From the NCBI GenBank assembly GCA_018401995.1, contig JAGYJR010000008.1, forward strand, positions 39,067-103,066: a stretch of DNA of 64,000 bases, in the 5' to 3' direction. The position numbers and the translations under genes are program-made. Shown here in pieces: positions 8,114 to 17,659 of this stretch. The stretch comes from Flavobacterium sp. (GTDB taxonomy: Bacteria; Bacteroidota; Bacteroidia; Flavobacteriales; Flavobacteriaceae). The notes below the pieces were generated by a model, which had not been told where the DNA came from, ran no database searches, and was given only the letters and a program-made list of their open reading frames with translations. Every line of letters begins with the position of its first letter. The stretch's first letter is position 1.

Positions 8114-9259
8114 ATGAAATTCAATACCAAAACGATACATGGTGGACAACATCATGAAAAAGTAACTGGAGCGGTAATGCCTCCGGTGTTTCAAACTTCT
8201 ACATATGTACAAAGTAGTCCAGGCAAACCAATTGGCGATTACGAATATAGTAGAGCAGCAAACCCAACAAGAACGGCTTTGGAAGACGCTTTAGCAAGTA
8301 TCGAAAATGGAGCAAAAGGTTTAGCTTTTTCTTCTGGATTAGCAGCAACTGATTGTTTGTTACGTATGTTTAAAGCTGGTGACGAAATCATTGCAATGGA
8401 TGATTTATACGGCGGAACATATAGATTATTCACAAGATTATATAAAGATAGCGGCATCAAATTTCATTTTGTAGATATGAATGATTTGGAGAAATTCCAA
8501 TCGTTAATCAATGAAAACACAAAATTGGTTTGGGTTGAAACCCCAACAAACCCATTAATGAAATTAGCGGATATTGCAGCGATTGCACAAATCACAAAAA
8601 GACACAATATTTTATTTGCAGTTGATAATACTTTCGCAACACCTTATCTACAAAAACCATTAGATTTAGGTGCCGATATTGTAATGCATTCGGCAACTAA
8701 ATATTTAGGTGGTCATTCTGATGTTATTGCAGGAGCATTAATTATCAAAGACAAAGTGTTAGGAGAAGAATTACATTTCAAACAATTTGCAACAGGTGCA
8801 ACTTTAGGACCAATGGATTCTTTCTTAGTATTAAGAGGAATCAAAACATTGCATTTACGCGTACAACGTCATTGCGAAAATGGAGAGAAAGTTGCGGAAT
8901 ACTTGAACAATCATCCTTTAGTGGAAAGAGTGTATTATCCAGGTTTAGCTTCGCATCCATTTCATGAAATTGCTAAGAAGCAAATGAGTGGTTTTGGAGG
9001 AATGGTAACTTTTACTTTCAAATCAGGCAAAAAAGAAGATGCTATTAAATTCTTAGAAAATTTAAAAGTATTCACTTTGGCGGAATCTTTAGGAGGAGTG
9101 GAATCGTTAGCAAATCATCCAGCGTTAATGACACATGCTTCTATTCCAGAAGATAAGAGAAAAGAAGTAGGCATTTCAGATGATTTAGTTCGTTTGAGCG
9201 TAGGAATTGAAGATATTGAAGATTTGTTAGCCGATTTAGAACAAGCATTTAAATTATAG
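8114..9259 (+). CDS. Cystathionine gamma-synthase/gamma-lyase family PLP enzyme
   Basis: A 381-aa member of the Cys/Met-metabolism PLP family (fold type I). Visible are the N-terminal TKTIHGGQHHEKVTGAVMPP and YEYSRAANPTRTALE, and the aspartate region VDNTFATPYLQKPLDLGADI. The PLP lysine motif SATKYLGGHSDV follows at ~195-207, then TLGPMDSFLVLRGIKTLHLR and the C-terminal SLGGVESLANHPALMTHA. These fit cystathionine gamma-synthase (metB) or cystathionine gamma-lyase. Sequence alone does not separate the two, so no symbol is given. The gene stands alone with its own promoter and a shared terminator. Confidence 0.9.
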   Translation: MKFNTKTIHGGQHHEKVTGAVMPPVFQTSTYVQSSPGKPIGDYEYSRAANPTRTALEDALASIENGAKGLAFSSGLAATDCLLRMFKAGDEIIAMDDLYGGTYRLFTRLYKDSGIKFHFVDMNDLEKFQSLINENTKLVWVETPTNPLMKLADIAAIAQITKRHNILFAVDNTFATPYLQKPLDLGADIVMHSATKYLGGHSDVIAGALIIKDKVLGEELHFKQFATGATLGPMDSFLVLRGIKTLHLRVQRHCENGEKVAEYLNNHPLVERVYYPGLASHPFHEIAKKQMSGFGGMVTFTFKSGKKEDAIKFLENLKVFTLAESLGGVESLANHPALMTHASIPEDKRKEVGISDDLVRLSVGIEDIEDLLADLEQAFKL

Positions 9260-9273
9260 TAAATCTATAAAGC

Positions 9274-9308
9274 AAAAAATCCCGATTAATAAATCGGGAT
9301 TTTTTTAT
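9274..9308. terminator. Bidirectional Rho-independent terminator
   Basis: Stem AAAAAATCCCGATT / AATCGGGATTTTTTT with a short loop, followed by a T-run in each direction. It sits between two convergent genes ending at 9259 and 9325. Confidence 0.85.
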
Positions 9309-9324
9309 TGTTAATATTTTAAAA

Positions 9325-10104
9325 TTAATCTAAATAATAAATGTATCCAAAGTGGAACCATAAGTTCCAGTCGTTTGCTTTATTTTCAGAATAAATCTCT
9401 GGATCTTTTCTTAATCCGTCTACCCAATCATCAAAATAGTATTGCCATCTTAATTCTACAAATAAATCAGATAACTCAGTAAGTTTGTAACGAGTTCCTA
9501 CTGAAGAAACCACAGACCAAGTACTTCCTGAACCTGACATATAACCATCTGGTAAATACCTTGGATAAGTGGTTAGTTCTGTTCCTAAAGGTCCTAATTC
9601 AGAATAGGTGTCATTTTGATAAAAAGAATAATGAGCGCCTAATCCAACAAAAGGAGCCCAACCACCTTGAGAAGCAGTAAATTCACGAATACTCCAAGGA
9701 AAAAACTCTAATTGCATACCAATATCGGTTACTTTAGCTTCACCTTTCATGGCATCTAACTTAAAACCATCTGGACTATTTCTTTCAGCCCATTTCCCAA
9801 AATGTTCCAATTTAGTACTATTGTAAGAAAGTTCAGAACGTAATTTAAAGTGATCATTAAAATAGGTGTCAGCCGTGTAACAGTTACATTCAGCACGATA
9901 CGAGAAGTTCATGTAATGAACAAGTCCTATACCAAATCCAGTATTCCCTTTATTGGTTTCAAAATCGCCACGCACTCCAAAGTCAGACTGAAAAGCTACA
10001 CCGCCCATAAAGGCACCAACTTCATGAGAAAACCCAAATTGAGCTTGTGAAGTAAATGGAGCTAAAAAAAGCAATAAGATTAGGTGTTTTAATTTTTTAG
10101 TCAT
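9325..10104 (-). CDS. Secreted beta-barrel-like protein of unknown function
   Basis: A 259-aa protein with a signal peptide (MTKKLKHLILLLFLAPFTSQ, cut near AQA/QF). The mature part is rich in alternating aromatic and Gly residues (GIGLVHYMNFSYRAE, WAPFVGLGAHYSF, WNLWFHFGYIYYLD). Such a pattern suggests an outer-membrane barrel or lipocalin-like beta protein ending in an aromatic strand. It resembles a family conserved across Flavobacteriaceae (I recall the label THC0290_0291), with no assigned function. The frame opens 22 codons earlier, but ATG 10104 starts the signal peptide and lies 25 nt from a TATATTTG element. Confidence 0.7.
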   Translation of the reverse strand: MTKKLKHLILLLFLAPFTSQAQFGFSHEVGAFMGGVAFQSDFGVRGDFETNKGNTGFGIGLVHYMNFSYRAECNCYTADTYFNDHFKLRSELSYNSTKLEHFGKWAERNSPDGFKLDAMKGEAKVTDIGMQLEFFPWSIREFTASQGGWAPFVGLGAHYSFYQNDTYSELGPLGTELTTYPRYLPDGYMSGSGSTWSVVSSVGTRYKLTELSDLFVELRWQYYFDDWVDGLRKDPEIYSENKANDWNLWFHFGYIYYLD

Positions 10105-10128
10105 TGCTAAAATTTTTCTATTATCGGA

Positions 10129-10136
10129 CAAATATA
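10129..10136 (-). promoter_or_regulatory. -7 promoter element for the secreted barrel-like gene
   Basis: TATATTTG on the minus strand matches TAnnTTTG and lies 25 nt before ATG 10104. It decides between the two candidate starts. Confidence 0.5.
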
Positions 10137-10269
10137 TAAAAACAAAGTTCAGATTAAAAAAAAATATCAATTTTCTTGTTTAAAAAATCTTAAAATTTTC
10201 TAAAAACATCCAAAAAACGTTAAATCTTAATTTTTTTGTAAAATAAATTTAACATGATTTTTTTAAATG

Positions 10270-10277
10270 TATATTTG
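10270..10277 (+). promoter_or_regulatory. -7 promoter element for gdhA
   Basis: TATATTTG matches TAnnTTTG. It lies 70 nt before ATG 10348, leaving a leader of about 65 nt that contains a direct double copy of AAATTGATTT (10322-10341). Confidence 0.5.
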
Positions 10278-10347
10278 TCGAGTTTAACTAATATGTTTCT
10301 GTTAAACAAAAAATAACATAAATTGATTTAAATTGATTTAATACAAA

Positions 10348-11691
10348 ATGGAACAAAAAATTAAAGATTTTATGGCAGAAGTAGAAGCCAAAAATCCAAA
10401 TGAACCTGAATTTTTACAAGCAGTTAAAGAATTTGCTGAAACAGTAATTCCTTTTATTGCTGAACAAAAAAAATATGATGGGAAAAATCTATTATTGAGA
10501 ATGGCCGAACCAGAGCGATCTGTGATTTTTAGAGTGCCTTGGGTAGATGATAAAGGAGAAATTCAAGTGAACAGAGGTTTCCGTATTCAAATGAACTCAG
10601 CTATTGGACCATACAAAGGTGGTATCCGATTTCACAATACAGTAAACTTATCTGTTCTTAAATTCTTAGCTTTTGAACAAGTCTTTAAAAACAGCTTAAC
10701 AACACTTCCAATGGGTGGTGGTAAAGGAGGTTCAGATTTTGACCCACAAGGAAAATCAGATGGGGAAATCATGCGTTTTTGTCAATCTTTCATGACAGAA
10801 TTATGTCGTCATATTGGTCCAGATTTAGATGTTCCTGCAGGAGATATTGGTGTTGGAGCAAGAGAAATTGGTTACATGTTCGGACAATATAAAAGAATTC
10901 GTAATGAATTCACTGGGGTTTTAACAGGAAAAGGCTTAGCTTACGGTGGTTCATTAATTCGTCCAGAAGCTACTGGTTACGGTGTAGTATATTTCACCGA
11001 GCAAATGTTAAGAACTAGAGGTGAAAAAATTGAAGGAAAAACTGTAGCAATTTCAGGTTTTGGAAATGTGGCTTGGGGTGTTGCTCTAAAAGTAAATGAA
11101 TTAGGCGGAAAATTAGTTACAATTTCTGGTCCTGATGGATATATTTATGATGCAGACGGAATTTCTGGAGACAAAATCGAATACATGCTTGAAATGCGTG
11201 CAAGTGGAAGTAATAAAGCGGAAACATATGTTGAGAAATATCCTAATGCAGTATTCCACAAAGGAAAAAGTCCTTGGGAAGCTAAAGTAGATATCGCTAT
11301 TCCATGTGCAACGCAAAATGAATTAAATGCTGATGACGCTGAAAAACTTATTGCTAATGGTGTAATGTGTGTTACAGAAGCTGCAAACATGCCATGTACT
11401 CTTGATGCAATTAAATTATTCCTTGATGCAAAAGTATTATTTGCACCAGGTAAAGCTGCAAATGCTGGTGGTGTTGCCGCTTCTGGTTTAGAAATGACAC
11501 AAAACTCTATCCGTTTAAATTGGACAAGTGAAGAAGTTGATGCGCGTTTAAAAGACATTATGGTTGGTATTCACAGTCAATGTAAAAAATACGGAACTGA
11601 AGAAGACGGCTATGTAAATTATGTAAAAGGTGCTAACATCGCTGGATTCGTAAAAGTTGCTGACGCTATGTTGGCTCAAGGTGTAGTTTAA
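10348..11691 (+). CDS. gdhA: NADP-type glutamate dehydrogenase
   Basis: A 447-aa hexameric-type glutamate dehydrogenase that aminates 2-oxoglutarate with ammonia. The substrate domain holds the conserved PMGGGKGGSDFDP (catalytic lysine ~127) and DVPAGDIGVGAREIGYMFG. The dinucleotide domain has AISGFGNVAWGVALK (~232-246), and the C-terminal region reads APGKAANAGGVAASGLEMTQ. Length and the S-x-F-D segment after GGGKGG fit the NADP-dependent small-subunit class (450 aa). A single gene with its own promoter and terminator, it links nitrogen assimilation to the TCA cycle in the cytosol. Confidence 0.95.
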   Translation: MEQKIKDFMAEVEAKNPNEPEFLQAVKEFAETVIPFIAEQKKYDGKNLLLRMAEPERSVIFRVPWVDDKGEIQVNRGFRIQMNSAIGPYKGGIRFHNTVNLSVLKFLAFEQVFKNSLTTLPMGGGKGGSDFDPQGKSDGEIMRFCQSFMTELCRHIGPDLDVPAGDIGVGAREIGYMFGQYKRIRNEFTGVLTGKGLAYGGSLIRPEATGYGVVYFTEQMLRTRGEKIEGKTVAISGFGNVAWGVALKVNELGGKLVTISGPDGYIYDADGISGDKIEYMLEMRASGSNKAETYVEKYPNAVFHKGKSPWEAKVDIAIPCATQNELNADDAEKLIANGVMCVTEAANMPCTLDAIKLFLDAKVLFAPGKAANAGGVAASGLEMTQNSIRLNWTSEEVDARLKDIMVGIHSQCKKYGTEEDGYVNYVKGANIAGFVKVADAMLAQGVV

Positions 11692-11711
11692 TACAATAAT
11701 ATCCAAATATT

Positions 11712-11745
11712 TTAAAAGTCCATTCAACTGAATGGACTTTTTTTA
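11712..11745 (+). terminator. Rho-independent terminator of gdhA
   Basis: Stem AAAAGTCCATTCA / TGAATGGACTTTT with a two-base apex, followed by a T-run, about 25 nt past the gdhA stop. Confidence 0.85.
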
Positions 11746-11782
11746 TTTCAATAGCATAAATACAGAATTCTCACGTTTATAC

Positions 11783-11790
11783 TATATTTG
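11783..11790 (+). promoter_or_regulatory. -7 promoter element for porZ
   Basis: TATATTTG matches TAnnTTTG and ends 16 nt before ATG 11806. Confidence 0.55.
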
Positions 11791-11805
11791 TAATAAAATG
11801 CTAGA

Positions 11806-14097
11806 ATGAAACAATATATTTGGCTTTTACTCCTTGTTAACTTTCAATTGTTTGCCCAACAAAACAATCAGTTGTGGAAAAGTTATTTTTCGTATAATGA
11901 AATTGTAGATGTAACTAATGGCTTGACTAATATTTATGCAGCCACAGATAATAGTGTGTTTACTAAAAATACTTCAACCGGAAACTTAAGTCAAACCAAC
12001 TCAATAAATGGATTCAAACCTGAATCCATAACTTGTATAACTTATTCTGATACTGAAAACAAAACTTTTGTTGGCAACACCAACGGCTTGCTTTTAGTAA
12101 TCAATGCTGATGGAAGTATCACTCAAAAAGTAGATATTATTACTGAAGTTCCTGTTCCACCCAATAAAAAAAGAATCAACGATTTATACGAACACAACGG
12201 AAGAATCTATATTGCCACCGACTACGGAATTTCTGTACTCAATGCCTCTACTTTGGAATTTATAACTACTTATTTTATTGGACCAAATGGTGAAGAATTA
12301 GAAGTATTACAAACTACTGTAAAAGACAATGAAATTTACGCGGTAACTAGAACAAACGGAATCAGAAAAGGCGACTTAAACAATCCTTTTTTATTCGATT
12401 TTGCTCAGTGGACAACATTTGACAATGGTTTTTGGACAGGAATTATCACATTTAACAACCAAATAATAGCCTCCAATACAAACGGAAGAACTTTTCGTTA
12501 TAACGGAACTGTATTTGTTGAAATCCTAAATCATTCTCAAGCCGGAATTAGACTAAAAACCAATCAATCCGAAATTATTGTTACTACTCCAATATCTGTT
12601 TTTGTTTTAAACCAAATGTTTAACACTATTGCTACTATCACAAATACTTCCATTCCAGAATACAATCCTCGTTTCACAGCAGCAACAGTAGTTAATGGAA
12701 ATTTATTCATTGGAACCGAAAAAGACGGACTTTTTGAAACAGTTTTAACTAACCCAAGCAGTTTTGAAAATATTTCTCCCAATGGCCCTTTGCAAAATTA
12801 TATTTTTAGAGTAAAAAAAGGACCGAACAGACTTTGGGCTGTACATGGAAATTATAACCAACAATACAATCCATATCCTTTAGATGAATTAGGAATTAGT
12901 TATTTTGAAGAACAAAATGGCTGGGAAGTAATTCCTTATGAAGATTTATTAGAAGCAAAATCGTTATCCGACATCGCTATAAATCCAAATAACCCGAACG
13001 AAGTTTATATATCTTCTTTCTTTTCTGGACTTTTAAAGATTAATGGTAGTGACATCACACTTCAAAATAATACCAATACAGGACCTAATGGTTTAGAATC
13101 TTTAGTTTTATCGCCGCCTAATCCTTCTTATGTTGACATTCGTATCAACAGTCCCACCTTTGATAGTGATGGCAATCTTTGGGTTACTAATGCTTTTGTT
13201 AATCGCGGAATTAAAGTTTTACGAGGAAACCAATGGCAATCGTACAATTTACAAGGCATTACAGCAAATATTTCAACTGGAAGATATAATAATATCGCTA
13301 TTGATAGAAATAAAACTAAATGGATTGCTGCTTACAACGATGGGATAGTAGCATTCAATGAAAATTTGAACAACAAATTCATCAATATTAATGTAAATAA
13401 CGGCAACTTGCCCGATCCTGTAGTAACTTGTGTAGCATTGGATAATAGAAACCAACTATGGATTGGAACTTTTAGAGGATTACGAATCCTATCAAGCGTT
13501 GACCGATTTCTATCAGAAACCGAATTAACCACAACCAACATTGTGATTCAAGAAGGAGATTTGGCACAAGAACTTTTCTTCCAGCAATCCATCATCGATA
13601 TTGCAGTTGATGGTGCTAATAGAAAATGGGTATCTATTGCAAATGGAGGTGTGTTTTTGGTTTCTGCTAACGGACAAGAAACTATATATCGCTTTGACAA
13701 AGACAACTCGCCATTGCCAAGTAACAATATTTTAGACATCGAAATTGACGGAACTTCAGGCGAAGTGTTTTTTGCAACCGATAAAGGAATGGTCTCCTTT
13801 TTAGGAACATCAACCAAACCAAGTGACAGTTTAGCCGATGTTTTCGTTTATCCCAATCCTGTACGACCAGGGTTTGTTGGTACAGTGAAAATTAGCGGAT
13901 TAACCGATAGGGCTAATATTAAAATAACCGATATTGAAGGGAATTTGGTTTTCGAAACCACTTCATCTGGAGGAACTATAGAATGGGATACAACAGCTTT
14001 TGGAAAATATAAAGTAGCATCAGGCGTTTACATGATTTTTGTTGCCAGCCAAGACGGAACAGATTCTGCGGTTAAAAAAGTAATGGTAATTAGATAA
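11806..14097 (+). CDS. porZ: Type IX secretion attachment-complex protein PorZ
   Basis: A 763-aa protein with a signal peptide (MKQYIWLLLLVNFQLFAQ), followed by a long beta-propeller region. Its repeated blades include IYAATDNSVFTKN, IYIATDYGISVLN, LWIGTFRGLRILS, KWVSIANGGVFLV and VFFATDKGMVSFLG. A C-terminal ~85-residue domain begins VFVYPNPVRPGFVG and ends GVYMIFVASQDGTDS...VMVIR, which is a type A sorting-like fold. Size, domain order and position beside recO match PorZ. This cell-surface component of the PorU-PorV-PorQ-PorZ complex takes part in A-LPS attachment of T9SS cargo. A promoter element ends 16 nt before the ATG. Downstream, the recO start is found twice, the second copy 2.7 kb away. 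Confidence 0.88.
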   Translation: MKQYIWLLLLVNFQLFAQQNNQLWKSYFSYNEIVDVTNGLTNIYAATDNSVFTKNTSTGNLSQTNSINGFKPESITCITYSDTENKTFVGNTNGLLLVINADGSITQKVDIITEVPVPPNKKRINDLYEHNGRIYIATDYGISVLNASTLEFITTYFIGPNGEELEVLQTTVKDNEIYAVTRTNGIRKGDLNNPFLFDFAQWTTFDNGFWTGIITFNNQIIASNTNGRTFRYNGTVFVEILNHSQAGIRLKTNQSEIIVTTPISVFVLNQMFNTIATITNTSIPEYNPRFTAATVVNGNLFIGTEKDGLFETVLTNPSSFENISPNGPLQNYIFRVKKGPNRLWAVHGNYNQQYNPYPLDELGISYFEEQNGWEVIPYEDLLEAKSLSDIAINPNNPNEVYISSFFSGLLKINGSDITLQNNTNTGPNGLESLVLSPPNPSYVDIRINSPTFDSDGNLWVTNAFVNRGIKVLRGNQWQSYNLQGITANISTGRYNNIAIDRNKTKWIAAYNDGIVAFNENLNNKFININVNNGNLPDPVVTCVALDNRNQLWIGTFRGLRILSSVDRFLSETELTTTNIVIQEGDLAQELFFQQSIIDIAVDGANRKWVSIANGGVFLVSANGQETIYRFDKDNSPLPSNNILDIEIDGTSGEVFFATDKGMVSFLGTSTKPSDSLADVFVYPNPVRPGFVGTVKISGLTDRANIKITDIEGNLVFETTSSGGTIEWDTTAFGKYKVASGVYMIFVASQDGTDSAVKKVMVIR

Positions 14098-14098
14098 T

Positions 14099-14131
14099 AC
14101 CTATCTCCCGTCACCTAACACCCATCACCTT
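14099..14131. repeat. Pyrimidine-rich intergenic repeat
   Basis: A short run with two similar halves (CCCGTCACCTAACA, CCCATCACCTTAAA) lies just after porZ and just before the left copy of the recO start. It is degenerate and may be the natural porZ-recO spacer. Confidence 0.35.
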
Positions 14132-14157
14132 AAAAATGCTCGTCAAAACTAAAGCCA
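14132..14157. repeat. 26-bp direct repeat, left copy (recO 5' end)
   Basis: Identical to 16863-16888: five A, then TGCTCGTCAAAACTAAAGCCA. The right copy is the genuine start of recO (MLVKTKA). The left copy runs into the truncated FAD-oxidoreductase gene. The repeat period is 2,731 bp. Confidence 0.95.
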
Positions 14158-15653
14158 GGTTTAACGGCGGCTTATGAATTTCAAAAACATACAGAAATTC
14201 AACCTATTTTAGTTGAGGCAACAGATTTATGGGGCGGAATTTCAAGAACCGAAAATCACAATGGAAACAGAATTGATATCGGCGGACATCGATTTTTTTC
14301 AAAATCTGATGTGGTAATGCAATGGTGGCAAGAAATTTTACCAATTTATTCAGAAACAAATGAAATAGAAATTACTTATCAAAACCAACGTTCCACAATT
14401 GAAGTAAACTCAAAAAACAATGATTCTGAAGCTGTTTTTTTAGTCAGAAAAAGGTTGTCAAGAATTTTTTTTGATAAAAAATTCTTTGATTATCCTATAA
14501 AATTAAGCTTTAAAACAATTTCAAAATTAGGGTATTTAAACACGCTTTTAATACTTTTTAGTTATTTAAAAAGCGTTATCTTTCCAATAAAAAACGAAAA
14601 ATCGTTAGAAGATTTTTTTATTAACCGATTTGGTATTCGTTTGTATCAAACTTTTTTTAAAGACTATACAGAAAAGTTTGGGGAGTTTCTTGTTCTGAAA
14701 TTAGTGCAGAATGGGGTGCGCAACGAATAAAAGGACTTTCAATAACCAAAACAATTCTTGACATTCTCCAGAAACCTTTTAGAAAGAAAGACATTAATCA
14801 AAAAAAAACGGAAACATCATTAATTGAATATTTTTTGTATCCCAAATACGGTCCAGGCCAATTGTGGACTAAAGTAGCTGAACTTATTGAAGAAAAAGGA
14901 GGAATACTTTACAAAAACGCTAAAGTTGTTCAACTCAACGGAACAAATGAATTGACTTCTGCTTTGATTGAAACAGGAAAAGAAAAAATTCAATCTACCA
15001 TTACATTTGATTACTGCATTTCAACAATGCCAATAAAAGATTTATTTAATGCTTTTTCTTTTTCTATTCCGTCAGATATTAAAAATATTTCAGATAATTT
15101 AGTCTATCGAGATTTTATCACTGTTGGTATATTGTTGAATAAAACAAGAATTGAACTAAACGACAATTGGATTTACATTCAAGAAAGCTATGTAAAAGTA
15201 GGAAGAATTCAAGTGTTCAATAATTGGAGCCCTTTTTTAGTTTCTAATGCGGAAACCACTTGGTTGGGATTGGAATATTTTTGTAATGAAAATGATGTGC
15301 TTTGGCAATTAAATAAAAAAGAATTAATTGCACAAGCCACTCAAGAATTAATACAGCTAGGTTTTATCGATTCTTCTAAAAATGTTTTGGACGCAACAGT
15401 TATCAAAGTTCCTAAAACTTATCCTGCTTATTTTGGAACCTATAGTGAATTTTATAAAATCAGAAACTTTGTTGATGTCATTCCAAATTTATTTTTAGTA
15501 GGAAGAAATGGAATGCATAAATATAACAACCAAGATCATTCCATGTTAACGGCAATGCAAGCGGTTCAAAACATAAAGAACGGTATTTTATCTAAAGAAA
15601 ATATTTGGTCTATAAATACGGAAGAAGAATATCATGAAGAGAAAAAACAATAA
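14156..15653 (+). pseudogene. FAD-dependent oxidoreductase, UDP-galactopyranose-mutase-like (truncated, frameshifted)
   Basis: The reading frame opens directly at the repeat junction as [12 protein letters not shown], so the first ~13 residues (normally the start Met to GAGPA of the FAD-binding Rossmann motif) are missing. It continues with [10 protein letters not shown] and the signature [19 protein letters not shown], typical of flavin amine-oxidase/UDP-galactopyranose-mutase-like enzymes linked to surface sugars. Near 14683 one base appears lost: the frame stops at 14730 as GVRNE, while the expected [16 protein letters not shown] continues in the next frame. That frame runs to TAA 15653, including YPKYGPGQLW and LVGRNGMHKYNNQDHS. 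Both lesions together suggest a non-functional gene. Its end overlaps the following glycosyltransferase by 20 nt. Confidence 0.75.
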
Positions 15654-16883
15654 TTTCTCAAAGACTATCTTTACATTTATCATATTCTATATTGTTTTGC
15701 TTTTATTGCGACTATGGAATGGTAACTTCTATCTTGTAGATTCTTATGAATATCTCGAAGTTGCAAAATTGATTATTCAAGGTGATTATTTTACTACTGA
15801 TAATCTAATAATCAGCAGAAGGCCTTTTGTTTATCCATTATTTTTATCCTTAACTTCTACATTTAATCCATTTGTAATTGTATTTTTTCAATCAATACTT
15901 TTGTTTAAGTTTCCTTTTTTTTATATAAAATTAATAGATTTTATAAAATAAAAAGCGAAATTTGTTATTGATTTTAGTTCTATTAACGCCATCGATTTTT
16001 ATATATTCACAATTAGTAATGTCTGAATTACTAATTCTTTTCTTGATTACGCTACTTTTTTATTTGTATATCGTTCACTTTCAATGGAAAAACATTAAGT
16101 ATGCACAGCTAATAATAACAATATTAGTATTCACAAAACCCGTGTTTTATCCCTTCGTATTTATAAATTTAGGGCTAATGTTCGTTTATTTTTACAAAGT
16201 AAAACGATTCAATTTTTGGGTTTTATTGCCTGTTTTATCGGTTCTATTGTACATCAATTTCAACCAAAATAAATTTGGCTATAAACACTTTTCCTCAATG
16301 GAAAACAAAAACCTCATTTATTACAATTTATATTACTTCAAAGCGAACAATGAATCAAAAAACATTGCCAATCAATGGATTTCAAATATAAACAAAGAGT
16401 TAGAAGATAAAAAAGAAAAAGAAAAAAATGAGTTCTTAAAGAATATTGCACATCATGAAATAAAGAAAAACTTTCTATCGTATACTTTTTATCATATCTC
16501 AACTGGAATAAGAGGTGTTTTTGATCCTCGATGGTTAATGTATTATTGCAAAAGAAGACGGCAGACAAGGTTTTCTTGAAATATTGAATGGAAATAAGCC
16601 TTTTTCCTCTTTGTTTTCAAATAAATCATTGATGCTAATTTACGTTTTGTTAATTCCAATTTTTCTCGCACTACTTTTTAAATGGTTTCATTTTTTTAAA
16701 TTCTATTTGACTAAAAAAAGAAGTTTCTCCGAATATTTCTTCTTAGTTTTTATCGGTTATTATGTTCTGATAACTGGTCCTGTAAATTGTTCCCGATATA
16801 TGATGCCTTTACAATTCGTTCTAATTACTTTTGTATTAGTTTCAGTTAAAGAAAACAAATTAAAAAATGCTCGTCAAAACTAA
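15634..16883 (+). pseudogene. Membrane glycosyltransferase, GT39/ArnT-like (frameshifted twice)
   Basis: Three successive frames add up to one hydrophobic protein of about 415 aa. The first (15634-15951) holds helix 1 and the acidic loop motif VDSYEYLEVAKLI with RRPFVYPLFLSL, typical of lipid-phosphate-sugar (GT39/ArnT-like) transferases. The second (to 16579) holds several membrane helices and a Lys/Glu-rich loop. The third (to 16883) continues from EDGRQGFLEILNG. Frame changes fall near 15950 and 16555, each explainable by one base. The stop lies inside the first codons of recO (17-nt overlap). The partner FAD enzyme suggests a role in decorating surface glycans. Function of the broken copy is doubtful. 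Confidence 0.7.
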
Positions 16884-16888
16884 AGCCA
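16863..16888. repeat. 26-bp direct repeat, right copy (genuine recO start)
   Basis: Perfect match to 14132-14157. It contains the recO ATG at 16867 and the last codons of the glycosyltransferase pseudogene in another frame. Confidence 0.95.
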
Positions 16889-17580
16889 TAGTAATTTCCA
16901 CTTTAAAATTTCAAGAAAAAAGCTTGATTGTAAAATGCTTTACGCTTTCGGACGGACTAAAATCTTATTTTGTAAACAATGCTTTCACAGGGAAAAAGAA
17001 CAACCAAAAAATTGCTTTTTTTCAACCGTTAGCCCAATTAGAAATTGAAGCCTATCATAAAAACAAAGATACTTTGGAACGCTTTAAAGAAATTAAAATT
17101 CAAAATCCGTATCATTCATTACACCAAGATATTACCAAAACCACAATTATATTATTTCTTTCCGAAGTATTACATCATGCCATCAAAGAAGATGGAAAAA
17201 ACGAACCGCTTTTTGAGTTTTTAGAAACTGCTTTTACATGGTTAGACAACCACGATGAAATTGCCAATTTTCACTTGATAACTTTGTTACAAGTAACCAA
17301 ATATCTCGGTTTTTATCCCCAAAACCCCGATAATGAAAACCCTTATTTTGAAATTACTGAAGGTGTTTTTGTCCCATTTGAAGGTGTAAGTTGTTTATCG
17401 AAAGAAACTACGCAATTATTTAGGAAACTGATGGAGCTGCGCTACCAAGACAACCAAAAAATATTCTCCTCAACCCAACGGCAAGAACTGCTAAAAATTC
17501 TCATGGATTATTACACGTTCAATATTGATGGTTTTAAAAAACCCAAATCATTAGAAATTCTAAAGGAAGTTTTTGCTTAA
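16867..17580 (+). CDS. recO: DNA repair protein RecO
   Basis: A 237-aa recombination mediator that helps load RecA with RecF/RecR. The N-terminal OB-fold begins MLVKTKAIVISTLKFQEKSLIVKC and is followed by SYFVNNAFTGKKNNQKIAFFQP. The helical middle (HLITLLQVTKYLGFYPQ) and C-terminal LLKILMDYYTFNIDGFKKPKSL fit Bacteroidota RecO. The zinc cysteines found in some RecO proteins are absent. Its first 22 bases are duplicated 2.7 kb upstream next to porZ, the gene that normally precedes recO in flavobacteria. The block in between is therefore probably an insertion. Confidence 0.92.
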   Translation: MLVKTKAIVISTLKFQEKSLIVKCFTLSDGLKSYFVNNAFTGKKNNQKIAFFQPLAQLEIEAYHKNKDTLERFKEIKIQNPYHSLHQDITKTTIILFLSEVLHHAIKEDGKNEPLFEFLETAFTWLDNHDEIANFHLITLLQVTKYLGFYPQNPDNENPYFEITEGVFVPFEGVSCLSKETTQLFRKLMELRYQDNQKIFSSTQRQELLKILMDYYTFNIDGFKKPKSLEILKEVFA

Positions 17581-17588
17581 TTACTAAC

Positions 17589-17616
17589 TTTTGCCTTTTA
17601 CCTTTTGCCTTTTACC
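17589..17616. repeat. 14-bp tandem repeat upstream of ileS
   Basis: Two perfect copies of TTTTGCCTTTTACC in the 79-bp recO-ileS gap. A TACTTTCG element (close to the -7 consensus) follows about 30 nt before ATG 17660. Confidence 0.8.
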
Positions 17617-17659
17617 TTTAAATCATTACTTTCGCAAATTGATTTTAGAAAGCGACAAA

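Noticed and set aside
13130..13817. Several alternative open frames inside porZ on both strands
   Set aside because: Frame shadows of a well-supported gene; none has a start context or recognisable motif.
11806..14097. Hybrid two-component regulator, because of propeller repeats
   Set aside because: No kinase, receiver or DNA-binding domain. The C-terminal sorting-like domain and recO context fit PorZ.
14099..17616. CRISPR-like short repeats (CCCATCACC, TTTTGCCTTTTACC)
   Set aside because: Tandem or degenerate units with no unique spacers of equal length, and no cas genes.
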